Source: Wuchereria bancrofti (lineage: Eukaryota > Nematoda > Chromadorea > Rhabditida > Onchocercidae). Taken from it: a stretch of DNA of 64,000 bases. The notes under the pieces are model-generated. The model worked only from the letters and a program-made list of their open reading frames with translations, did no database searches and had not been told where the DNA came from. This document shows positions 52,501-58,400 of this stretch, piece by piece (within the stretch, counting starts at the first letter, position 1; every line of letters begins with the position of its first letter). The stretch covers positions 7,662,575 to 7,726,574 of the forward strand of contig SSBO01000003.1 of NCBI GenBank assembly GCA_005281725.1, written 5' to 3'. The position numbers and the translations under genes are program-made.

Positions 52501-54043
52501 TTAGAAACTAATTAATAGGAAGTTTATTTTAATAATTAGAATTGAATTATTATAGTAATATAATTATCATGAATATAGTAATAGCAAAGTGTAAAAACTA
52601 TCGTTGTATCATAATAATGACTAGTAGTTGCGATCATAACAAAACATAATTCATTATAATTGCAAATAATAATCATTAAAATGATTGATATCATTAAGAT
52701 TATTATTATTATATATTATTACTATTCACACTTCCATTGTTATTATCATACTTTGCTTTTAAATTTTTAGCAATACTTTTTTGTTAATAATTCACTCGAT
52801 TATTTCATTTTAAGTTAAATATATATTGTTTGTAATTTATTCAATACTATTATCACAATTTGTGGTATTCGTAATTTTATCCCTTATCATTATTATTATT
52901 TGTCCTGTATTTGTAATTCTCTATATTGTCACTATTATTGTTGTTATTATAATTTATATTTATAATTTATATTTATGTTATTGTTATTATTATTATAATT
53001 AATTATTACTACAATTACTATTTTCGTAGTTCATATTTATTTTTAAGTTTACTCTTTTGCATTTACATTGAGCAAAGTAAATTTTTCTAAAAAAAAAACT
53101 GTTCCACTTTTTCGTAATATATATTAAATAAATTCAAATAATACCTTAAATCAGAAATTGATAAACCATTTTTCTTCCATTTTATTGTTGGTAATGGATT
53201 GCCATCGGCACGACAAAAGAAGCTAACCCTTGTGTCTGCCACAACTGTCGATGATTCGGGTCGAATTATCAATTTAGCACTATCTGTAATCAAATAACAT
53301 TATGCTTTAGTGATATGAAAAAAAAGATTAAATTTAAAAATTTTAAATTTTGTTTATTATTTGAAGGATATAATAAATTAAGCCTGCTTAATTTATTATA
53401 TTTAGTTTGAAAAGAAATACTGTGCAGAACGGTTGTACGTACAATTTTGATACTTTATATTTATTATAAAATTTTATTAAATTTAAATTTGTCAAACTTA
53501 CACGTCAGAGCTTGAATGTAACTCTGATATTCCCAGTCTGGAAGCAGCAAAAAAAAAGTAAAAAGACAGTTTGGAAATTTTTTTAGATGAAAATATTGTT
53601 AGATTAGAAATTTTCGTTTTTTTTCTGTAATACAGAAATAAAATTAAATTAATTCAGAATAATACAGACTATTATGATGAATAATTTAGCAAAATACAGA
53701 AATTGTTGCATTGAAACTGAATTGAATTGAATATCGAAATATCGAATTGAACTGGACTGAATTGTGTTCCAATTTTCCGGATATTTCCGGATTTGTTTTT
53801 TTCAATTCTTTTTCTTTTTTTTCTTGCATATATATTACATACAATTAATTAATTAATTTAATTATTAATTGAGGAAAGAAGATTAAAATGAGGAAAAATA
53901 TGAGAAAGAATCTTACCATCATATGCTGATTTGACGAAAGTAAAAAAGGATAGAAGAAAGATGAAATTTGAGCAGAATAATTTTGTTGTATTCAATATGG
54001 TCCATTGTTTTAACATTGGACCGATTGTTTTTCTTCGTTTCAT
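15776..54043 (-). CDS. ptp-3: LAR-type (type IIa) receptor protein tyrosine phosphatase, long isoform, extracellular half (24 exons, 3' incomplete)
   Basis: Spliced minus-strand gene. Coding exons run from 53917-54043 to 15776-15905; every junction is GT-AG and phases match, giving 1079 codons plus one base without a stop. Order: signal peptide (1-40), Ig1 (about 57-151), Ig2 (152-252), Ig3 (253-344), FN3-1 (345-457), FN3-2 (458-559), FN3-3 (560-653), FN3-4 (654-781), FN3-5 (782-884), FN3-6 (885-982), FN3-7 (983-1079). Family signatures include DKLPTGFPVI before Ig2, VRRVPPYFS before Ig3, GRNVLTL in Ig3, VRWEPPKKPNGQI in FN3-2, TEED-VPSAPR at FN3-4/5 and TEWLTTP in FN3-6. Known family role: neuronal and epithelial adhesion receptors at the plasma membrane that act in axon guidance and synapse organisation, with heparan-sulfate proteoglycans as ligands. 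FN3-8, the transmembrane segment and both phosphatase domains are not found in the window, so catalytic competence cannot be judged. Confidence 0.92.
16306..16416 (-). CDS. ptp-3: ptp-3 exon 23: FN3-7, middle part
   Basis: Acceptor TTGTTCAG, donor GTTAGT, phase 0 to 0 after a 5.15-kb intron. Reads MTISWDPPVIDQRNGNITYY, then PLQPGEEKIIRN; the W-x-PP-x-x-x-x-RNG pattern matches LAR FN3-7. Confidence 0.92.
17481..17705. repeat. 112-bp direct tandem duplication
   Basis: Two adjacent copies offset by 112 bp. Both begin AAAATCTAAATACTTGA and end GTGAACTGTTC plus AAATGTCATT. The few differences (such as GATG/GACG and AAAGTAAACC/AAAATAAACT) show some divergence since duplication. Confidence 0.85.
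19150..19174. repeat. Perfect 10-bp inverted repeat with 5-nt loop
   Basis: GAGATAATCC and GGATTATCTC are separated by TTTCC. It is a short, perfect stem in an intron; possible regulatory hairpin or chance. Confidence 0.5.
21568..21710 (-). CDS. ptp-3: ptp-3 exon 22: FN3-6 end and FN3-7 start
   Basis: Acceptor TTTGTAG, donor GTAGAA, phase 1 in and 0 out. Reads LYEINIAAENDDGVGVNATE, then WLTTP and GIPEAEPLNVRYEINANQ. TEWLTTP closes FN3-6 as in Drosophila Lar; P-x-x-EPLNV opens FN3-7. Confidence 0.93.
22320..22437 (-). CDS. ptp-3: ptp-3 exon 21: FN3-6, middle part
   Basis: Acceptor ATTTCAG, donor GTAAAT, phase 0 in and 1 out. Reads LPINKYLIWYKPFEHIDARK, then VPGTQNFAILDGL, the C to E strands of FN3-6. 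Confidence 0.9.
22794..22879 (-). CDS. ptp-3: ptp-3 exon 20: FN3-6, first part
   Basis: Acceptor TTTTTAG, donor GTTTGA (weak), phase 1 in and 0 out. Reads PPSEPQTHSVNLLND, then RARVDWKPPK with the FN3 tryptophan. The weak donor is supported by the frame continuing into exon 21. Confidence 0.85.
23108..23231 (-). CDS. ptp-3: ptp-3 exon 19: FN3-5, second part
   Basis: Acceptor TTTTCCAG, donor GTGAGT, phase 0 in and 1 out. Reads THTLITDLEPNTEYSFRVNA, then FNRHGDGEFS and KKILTGGL, the E-F-G strands of FN3-5 ending at the T-x-G boundary seen in LAR. Confidence 0.92.
23943..24124 (-). CDS. ptp-3: ptp-3 exon 18: FN3-5, first part
   Basis: Acceptor CTTTAAG, donor GTTAGT, phase 1 in and 0 out. Reads VPSAPRDIDVALVNASAVKV, SWEKP, NGDIIGYYVYKD, RAIIYDQH. 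VPS-x-P-R is the conserved opening of LAR FN3-5. It can be reached from exon 17, from the microexon, or from the alternative first exon. Confidence 0.93.
24125..25428. other. Intron between alternative first exon and FN3-5
   Basis: 1.3 kb of A/T-rich DNA with oligo-A and oligo-T runs; nothing else recognisable. Confidence 0.7.
25429..25582 (-). CDS. ptp-3: Alternative first exon of the short ptp-3 isoform (signal peptide)
   Basis: ATG at 25580-25582 is the only in-frame ATG. The 51 residues contain a Thr/Ile-rich run from an ACA/ATA-type repeat, then a hydrophobic leader ending about VFA or DAA. Donor GTAAAG in phase 1 joins to the FN3-5 exon at 24124, giving QRIQK-VPSAPR. The Thr run is a translated simple repeat, which weakens but does not remove the case; the leader and linker themselves are not repetitive. 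Confidence 0.62.
28298..28498 (-). CDS. Doubtful small ORF with MGGC start, 66 codons
   Basis: Begins MGGCSSSSNSSSNIDVSLFD and continues DLEKWFVVESDGRKIGMNR to a stop. The MGGC start resembles an N-myristoylation plus palmitoylation signal. The stretch is richer in G+C than the surrounding intron. It lies 2.7 kb upstream of the short-isoform first exon on the same strand, and could be a nested small gene, part of an untranslated exon, a regulatory element, or chance. The Ser run is partly a TAG/TAC-type repeat. Confidence 0.2.
   Translation of the reverse strand: MGGCSSSSNSSSNIDVSLFDDLEKWFVVESDGRKIGMNRTIRFDQLNERSGMVKDEKNNGIEGSVN
31190..31340. other. C-rich, G+C-elevated island in the large intron
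   Basis: Contains runs such as CCCTATCCCTGTCCCTGTCCC and CCCCCGCCACCACCACCTGC, far above the local G+C level. No open frame with splice sites. Candidate cis-regulatory or G-rich (minus strand) structural element. Confidence 0.35.
31671..31870. repeat. About 91-bp pyrimidine-rich tandem duplication
   Basis: TCACCTTTCATATATTTTTT begins at 31671 and again at 31762, each followed by TTTATCT, CTCTCTTTACTTTCTC and an oligo-T tract. A third partial start (TCCACC) is near 31861. Preceded by a GA-rich tract (31470-31540), the complementary composition. Confidence 0.8.
34781..34925. repeat. GACAAC / GATAAC imperfect hexanucleotide repeat
   Basis: Many near-copies of ACAACG and GATAACG, with an interrupted ending GATAACGATCATGATAACG. 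Simple-sequence expansion in the large intron. Confidence 0.75.
36941..36995. repeat. CA microsatellite
   Basis: Interrupted (CA)n with CACATACACATACACACACT and ACACACACAC segments. Confidence 0.85.
37166..37632. repeat. CAT/ATC-rich minisatellite, eight copies
   Basis: Eight copies of a core ACTATCACAATCACCATACC (minor variants CATCATACC and CACCGTACC) separated by variable CATCAT and CACTACTAT blocks, giving unit lengths of about 40-60 bp. The last copies are the most diverged. Confidence 0.9.
38630..38760. other. Second C-rich island in the large intron
   Basis: Includes ATTCCCCCCGCCTTTCCTC and CCCACTCCCCGTCTCC in otherwise A/T-rich DNA. No ORF. Candidate regulatory block. Confidence 0.3.
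42532..42561 (-). CDS. ptp-3: Candidate microexon between FN3-4 and FN3-5 (30 nt, or 18 nt at 42532-42549)
   Basis: A good donor (CCAG|GTAAGC) closes a tiny stretch with two possible acceptors, TTCAAG at 42562-42563 and ATATAG at 42550-42551. Both variants are multiples of three and enter and leave in phase 1, so they fit between exon 17 and the FN3-5 exon, adding ELNIATQHRP or ATQHRP. Without it the junction TEED-VPSAPR already matches the family, so it would be an optional cassette. Vertebrate type IIa receptors also use mini-exons in their ectodomains, including one near FN3-5. The acceptors are weak. Confidence 0.4.
42930..43313 (-). CDS. ptp-3: ptp-3 exon 17: complete FN3-4 with a charged loop insertion
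   Basis: Acceptor GTTACAG, donor GTTGGT (weak), phase 1 to 1. One exon encodes all of FN3-4: VPTISPKIIVLRALSS, SLFIRWKMP, IRSYLIRWRPVL, then a strongly charged loop (DEDDEE, later GEKKEKR), then IIRGLNPYTIYEVSVAAGTE and GIGSEPEQVQTEED. The TEED end is the family's FN3-4/FN3-5 boundary (TDED in fly and vertebrates). Confidence 0.93.
43836..43906 (-). CDS. ptp-3: ptp-3 exon 16: FN3-3, second part
   Basis: Acceptor ATTACAG, donor GTAAGA, phase 2 in and 1 out. Reads VAARSARGTGAFCTDITVKT and ends HPN, the F-G strands that finish FN3-3; AARS-x-x-G-x-G-x-F is conserved in LAR proteins. Confidence 0.9.
44403..44613 (-). CDS. ptp-3: ptp-3 exon 15: FN3-3, first part
   Basis: Acceptor TTTTTTTAG, donor GTTAGT, phase 1 in and 2 out. 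Starts IPGQPAGLTAKV, with RIQLTWDKP (B-strand Trp), YNIIGYSIHF, and ends IIDGLIPDTFYSFR. P-x-QPA and RIQL-x-W are LAR FN3-3 signatures. Confidence 0.93.
45392..45533 (-). CDS. ptp-3: ptp-3 exon 14: FN3-2, second part
   Basis: Acceptor TTTTAG, donor GTAAGT, phase 0 in and 1 out. Reads IANLESESIYYIHVQARNAK, then GLSPMSS and VFTRQG: the FN3 F and G strands and the boundary to FN3-3. Confidence 0.92.
45830..45889 (-). CDS. ptp-3: ptp-3 exon 13: FN3-2, 60-nt exon
   Basis: Acceptor TTTTTAG, donor GTAAAT, phase 0 to 0, reading GYIIHYTNLEPTTPYNLWRT. Counterpart of the G-Y-x-V-x-Y-T strand and NAW-type turn of vertebrate FN3-2. Confidence 0.85.
46034..46219 (-). CDS. ptp-3: ptp-3 exon 12: FN3-1 end and FN3-2 start
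   Basis: Acceptor GTTTTAG, donor GTAAAA, phase 0 to 0. Completes FN3-1 (LYEITVSSVNVIGRGTASLP) and starts FN3-2 (SPPQKVQARALSRNSILVRW, then EPPKKPNGQIT). SPP-x-x-VQAR and VxWEPPxxPNG are conserved at this position in LAR proteins. Confidence 0.93.
46749..46830 (-). CDS. ptp-3: ptp-3 exon 11: FN3-1, strands E-F
   Basis: Acceptor ATTTCAG, donor GTTTGT, phase 2 in and 0 out. Reads VSANVTTAVITGLEPYQ, the FN3 E strand with the conserved L-x-P-x-x-x-Y element completed by exon 12. Confidence 0.88.
47486..47533 (-). CDS. ptp-3: ptp-3 exon 10: FN3-1, 48-nt exon
   Basis: Short exon between acceptor TTTGAAG and donor GTAAGT, phase 2 to 2, reading NVVNLSTPIFPANGIE in the C'-E region of FN3-1. Its length is a multiple of three, so skipping would keep the frame. 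Confidence 0.75.
47971..48097 (-). CDS. ptp-3: ptp-3 exon 9: FN3-1, strands A-C
   Basis: Acceptor TTTATAG, donor GTAAGA, phase 1 in and 2 out. Starts SLPPAPKNLQV, with the FN3 B-strand tryptophan in VGISWDPV and the C strand KYIIKYRQK. Confidence 0.9.
48436..48543 (-). CDS. ptp-3: ptp-3 exon 8: Ig3, second part
   Basis: Acceptor TGTTTAG, donor GTAAGT, phase 1 to 1. Reads GRNVLTLTKIEKTENYTCVA and continues with the G strand TTVEVK, closing Ig3 with its second cysteine. NYT is also a potential N-glycosylation site. Confidence 0.92.
48994..49161 (-). CDS. ptp-3: ptp-3 exon 7: Ig3, first part
   Basis: Acceptor TTTATAG, donor GTTACA, phase 1 to 1. Starts VRRVPPYFS, the conserved Ig2-Ig3 linker of LAR proteins, then LNLTCVAVGYPMPRVFWKK with the Ig3 cysteine and tryptophan, and ends DPQSAPI. 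Confidence 0.93.
49857..49967 (-). CDS. ptp-3: ptp-3 exon 6: Ig2, second part
   Basis: Acceptor AATTTAG, donor GTTTGT, phase 1 to 1. Contains the classical Ig C-terminal signature DDQGKYECVARN followed by HSKAAHLYVK. It is separated from exon 5 by a 2-kb intron containing only A/T-rich simple sequence. Confidence 0.92.
52016..52207 (-). CDS. ptp-3: ptp-3 exon 5: Ig2, first part
   Basis: Acceptor ATTTTAG, donor GTATTC, phase 1 to 1. Reads DKLPTGFPVIEAHP at the start, with the Ig2 cysteine in HVSCRARGEPRP and tryptophan in KVLWLRDLMPVD. The opening motif is nearly identical to that between Ig1 and Ig2 of fly and vertebrate LAR proteins. Confidence 0.93.
52303..52454 (-). CDS. ptp-3: ptp-3 exon 4: Ig1, second part
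   Basis: Acceptor ATATTAG, donor GTAAAT, phase 2 in and 1 out. Reads LSTLRIEPVR, then the second Ig1 cysteine in ATISCTADNG, then ADAILTVLSS. LRIEPVR and the A.NG..ADA pattern are LAR hallmarks. The usual Y-x-C corner tyrosine is isoleucine here. Confidence 0.9.
53145..53283 (-). CDS. ptp-3: ptp-3 exon 3: Ig1, first part
   Basis: Acceptor ATTACAG, donor GTATTA, phase 1 in and 2 out. Encodes the first Ig1 half with the B-strand cysteine in RVSFFCRADGNPLP and the C-strand tryptophan in TIKWKKNG, ending ISDLR. It aligns with the LAR Ig1 segment that precedes the heparan-sulfate loop. Confidence 0.9.
53502..53537 (-). CDS. ptp-3: ptp-3 exon 2: 36-nt microexon, linker before Ig1
   Basis: Acceptor GCTTCCAG and donor GTAAGT frame 36 nt that read in phase 1 to phase 1 as DWEYQSYIQALT. 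It sits between the signal peptide and Ig1. Its length is a multiple of three, so skipping would keep the frame; it could be constitutive or a cassette. Confidence 0.7.
53917..54043 (-). CDS. ptp-3: ptp-3 exon 1: start codon and signal peptide
   Basis: Begins at the only in-frame ATG (54041-54043). It encodes 42 residues: a basic start MKRRKTIGPMLK, a hydrophobic core FCSNFIFLLSFFTFV and a cleavage site after KSA (residue 40). Ends at donor G|GTAAGA in phase 1. The open frame continues upstream of the ATG only through non-ATG codons. No strong trans-splice acceptor is evident just upstream, so a 5' untranslated exon may exist. Confidence 0.85.
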
Positions 54044-54303
54044 AATAGTTGACTTGTTTGTTCCTTGTATTTCCAATTTTTGATGTCTCTTATTGTCATC
54101 ATAATTGCTATGACAATAATTTTATTGTTCTTGATAGCATAACTATTATCAGTATTTTTGATATCATTTCTGTTTATGTAGTAGCATTTCGTGCAACCAA
54201 CGATGGTTATCTTTCTTTTATTCCAATTGTCTTTTATCCACCAATTATTTGCTAAATATAATCGAATTAAAATTTTCTTTTTTGTTTTGTTTAATTTTTT
54301 TTT

Positions 54304-54454
54304 NNNNNNNNNNNNNNNNNNNNNNNNNNNNNNNNNNNNNNNNNNNNNNNNNNNNNNNNNNNNNNNNNNNNNNNNNNNNNNNNNNNNNNNNNNNNNNNNN
54401 NNNNNNNNNNNNNNNNNNNNNNNNNNNNNNNNNNNNNNNNNNNNNNNNNNNNNN
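54304..54454. other. Assembly gap, 151 N
   Basis: Run of N flanked by T runs on both sides, so the gap lies in a long oligo-T tract. It is about 260 bp upstream of the ptp-3 start codon and may hide promoter, 5'-untranslated or trans-splice acceptor sequence. Confidence 0.98.
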
Positions 54455-55228
54455 TTTTTTTTTTTTTTTTGTTTTTAGAAGAAAAAGAAAGCGACAATGA
54501 TTGTATTTTGGAAATTTGTATAATTCAATAAAAGAGCAAAAAAGAAATTTTTTTGCAAAAAAAAAAAATATTTAAAGCCATTTTTAAAGAAACAAATTGC
54601 TTCCTGCACATTTTTTCTTTCTTTTACTCTTTCTTGCTTGCTTATTCCGACTTGTTATACTATTTTAAAAAAAGATGCAAAATTATTGATTTTACTTTTA
54701 AGTACATATTTTAAGGTCATTTATCAAAGGGAAATATCTCATTGAAGCAAAAAAAAAAATGACACACATATAAAAGGCAATGGAAAATGAACGGGTAAGT
54801 AAGTTTATTATAATGTCAAAAAATTATAATCATTTTTTTCTTTTTTTTTTGATCATAAATTTTTCAAATCTTTTAACAATAATTTCAATGTTTATTGTGA
54901 GAAAAGAAGGAAGAAAAAAAAAAACTATTTTGATGAGGTGAATTTTTTTCTGAAAAGTCAGTTTCTAACTTTTTAAAAAAAATTTTCAAGAATACTTTTT
55001 TATTATTGGATGAAAAAAAAAAAGGATTTCATTACACGAAGAATGTAAATAAATTAGAGAAAGGAATATGAAAATTAGAAAGATAATTGTACAATGATGA
55101 AAATAACAATTATATAGAAAGAATAAATATTAATAATAGTAAGATATTATTAGTTTCGATAAATAAACCAATCTGAAATGTATGTGATAGATTAATCATA
55201 TTGAAATATTTCAAATCTTACATTACAA

Positions 55229-55430
55229 ATTTATCCGTTACATATAAAAGATACATTTATAAAAATTTATTTGTGATTTGTAAATGATACGTTTATAAGA
55301 TTTTATCCGCAATTTGTAAATGATATGTTTAGAAGTGTAAAAGATACGTTTTGTAATGATTTATCTGTGATTTCCTAAACGCAAGAAATTTTATCATCAA
55401 TGTGTAAAAGATATATCTGTAAAGGTGTGG
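55229..55430. repeat. Degenerate 36-bp tandem repeat
   Basis: Units begin ATTTATCCG, ATTTATTTG and TTTTATCCG at 55229, 55265 and 55301 (period 36), then further related starts at 55359 and 55388. The shared part is TTTGTAAATGATACGTTTA. Confidence 0.7.
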
Positions 55431-58400
55431 AAAAAAGTAAGAAATTTAAAAGTAAAGTAATAGGCAGAAATAGTATAGATTAGTAATCAATTAGGAACGA
55501 ATTACACATTAATTATAATTAATTTACAGCTTGAAATCATTTAATCATAATCATTCAATTATTTATTTGTGTCAAAAAGTTTTAAAAACAAAGAAAATAT
55601 TATTGATCAGAATGAAAGTATTATATGATTTCATCATTCTTTCATTTCATTATTAAATAAATTCGTATAAATACTTATTCGATTACTTATTACTATGTGA
55701 TAACGAAAACGGAAAAAGGAAAGAAAAAAGAAATATTTTTTTTACTTCTTTCTAAATTAACTTAACCGTATATTTTCTCAATCAAAAAAAAAAAAAAAAA
55801 TAAGTGATCGATGACTTTTATCACTTTCTCTCATTTACAATTATGAATTTCAATGCAAATTTTTTTTGAATAAAGTTAATCTTTGAAAGTAAAATTTGCG
55901 TAAAAAAAAATCATCAATTGCTTATTCAAAAATAAAAAACGAAAATGAGTGAAATTTTGCTGAAATTGAAGCGATCGATAAACAGACAATAGCGAAGATT
56001 ATTACTATTATTGCTGCTATTATTATTTATTATATTATCCAATTATTTATTTACAAAATTTTACTTAACAATGTATCAATAGCAATTATTCCTCATTGCA
56101 TCATTTATTACTATTATTATTATTATTACTATTATTATTGTTATTATTATTGTTATTATTATTATTTTATATGTCATAGTCAGTAGATATGTAGCACTGC
56201 TATATAGTTATTGTTATGAAATATTTTCTAGTAAATTTGCTTCAAAGAAGTTATTTATAGAATAAATGTTTGAATAAATAAATAATTTCATAGTACTGCT
56301 ATAAAATATGATTCATTATATTGAAAACAATATATTATGCATGAAAAATTTTTACTTCCATTATAAAAGAAATCATATTTTATGGTTGTTATTCATTAAG
56401 TTTAAAAATCATAAAAGTTCAAATTGAAGGATATAAATATACATTAAGCACATCTTGCATTACTAGAAATCATTAATTAAATCCAAATTGCATAATTATA
56501 AATGTTAGATAGTAAGAATTTTGGGAAAATTTTCTTTTATATTTTCTTTTTTTAATTTGTCTTTCTTCTCTCATTCATTTCATTTATATCATTTTATTGA
56601 TTTAAAATATATATGTGTATCATAACTTAAAATTGAAAAGTTATATAAAATAAGTTTAAATAAATGATTAATTAAAAATGTTAAGAAAGCATAAATCAAT
56701 GATTGGATAAAATAAATATGTAAAAAAAAAAATAATAATTGTAGCAGTGAAGCTAAATGAGATATTTCGAATAGACGATGAAATTAAACGAAGATTGAAA
56801 AGTGTGAGGGAGTGAATAACAATTCGAGATGCCGCATATCCCATAAAATGGTAAGCAGAAATCGGACTTTTCCGCTTCAGCTGATCAAAATATGAATGAA
56901 TATGAACCACATCATATGACATTATCGTTTTGCTATAATCCGTTTAAAAAAAAAAAGAAAAGATTAGAAAAGGGAAACTTAGATTTTAGGAAAAATTTTT
57001 TTCGAAGACTTAAAAAATTTTAACTTTTTTAAAATATTGATTATGCAAATTTCTTAAAATTAAAAAAAAAAAACTTAAAATTTTCTCATTTTTTCTTTTG
57101 TAATAATTTGAAATATTACTGAGAAAAAATCATTTCGTCCTTAAATTTCTTATTTTTTTATTCGGTTTTTCTTTTTAATACTACAAGGAATTGTTTTTTT
57201 TCAAATCAAAAAAATAATCTGATACGAAGTTATTTCTTATGCACTGATCGATTAACTAAAATTTATAATGAAATAATTTGAAGTGAATAATTTTATTTAA
57301 AAAAAAATAAATAAATAAATAAATAAATGAGAAATCAATTCATTGGGTAAAATTAGTAATAAAAAAAATGAGAACAAATATCACAAAGAAAATGCTTGAT
57401 ATGTTCAATTTTTTTTTAAAATGCTATGACAGAATGGTCAATTTTTCCGCTTTATTTAATTCTTCGATTATTCTGATCTCTTCGTAAGCATTAATTACTT
57501 ACTAATATAATTAATTGCCATAGGATGAAGAAAAAAAATGCAGTGACAAAAGATTACTTTAAAAATAGTTACTATCAGATAAATTATCTACATATGTAAT
57601 TCAATGAAAACGAAATATTATCAAAATTTACTTGAAATGATGATAAAAGCCAAAATGATTTATTCAATTAATATTTAATTTTAAATGCCAGAGATTATTA
57701 TCAAAATATGTAAATAGTAAGGAAATTATGCCATTTATTTTCAATTTTCTAATTTGGTTTAATCGTTTCGTGATTTTTTTTTTGTTAAAAATAAATGATA
57801 ATTATAAATCATTTGCATCGAAATTAATAACATGAAAAAGGCAAAAGTAATGAAAGGAAATTAATAATCACTAAATTAACAGCAAAGTTATTAGCTGCAA
57901 AATTGATAATAACATAATAATTAATTAATTAATAATTAGCAAATGCAGCATTAAGAATCGCATGCTTAGAACAAATACGCTGCAAAAAATAAGCAGCTAA
58001 ATGTTAGCAAAACTAATTATTTCATTGGTTATTTTATATTTGACTTTATCAATTTTAAAATTTTGGATTTCAAATTATTTTCATTTTCAGCAAATTAAAA
58101 TTGATTTTGATAGCTTAAAAAAGGGTGTGACGATTTGATTGATTGATTAATTGATTAATTGAAAATAAAAACATTGAACGAATATGATTGGAATAAATTT
58201 AATTCAATGATTCAATTAAATTATTCACACTTTAGCATGCAAATTTTAAGGTATATTAATGCATTTTCTAATTTTTAATGTAGGTAACTTATATAAATTT
58301 CATAGCTATCTTTTATAATACTTATTAAATTCAGTTTGGTACATTGCAAGCTAAATTAAATTTTTAAATATTTCAAAATTTAAAACATTCAAAACGATAA

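Larger units (their letters stand above)
43314..53916. other. Short and medium ptp-3 introns in the Ig and FN3-1 to FN3-4 region
   Basis: Introns here run from about 230 bp to 2.05 kb (49968-52015). Their content is A/T-rich with oligo-A/T runs. The longest has AAAT/AACA/GATA tetranucleotides at about 51700-51780. Apart from splice signals I see no further gene, RNA or mobile element. Confidence 0.75.

Noticed and set aside
56668..56922. Minus-strand ORF of 84 codons with a hydrophobic tail
   Set aside because: No splice context or recognisable motif; the tail reads an oligo-A/T region. Not supported as a gene.
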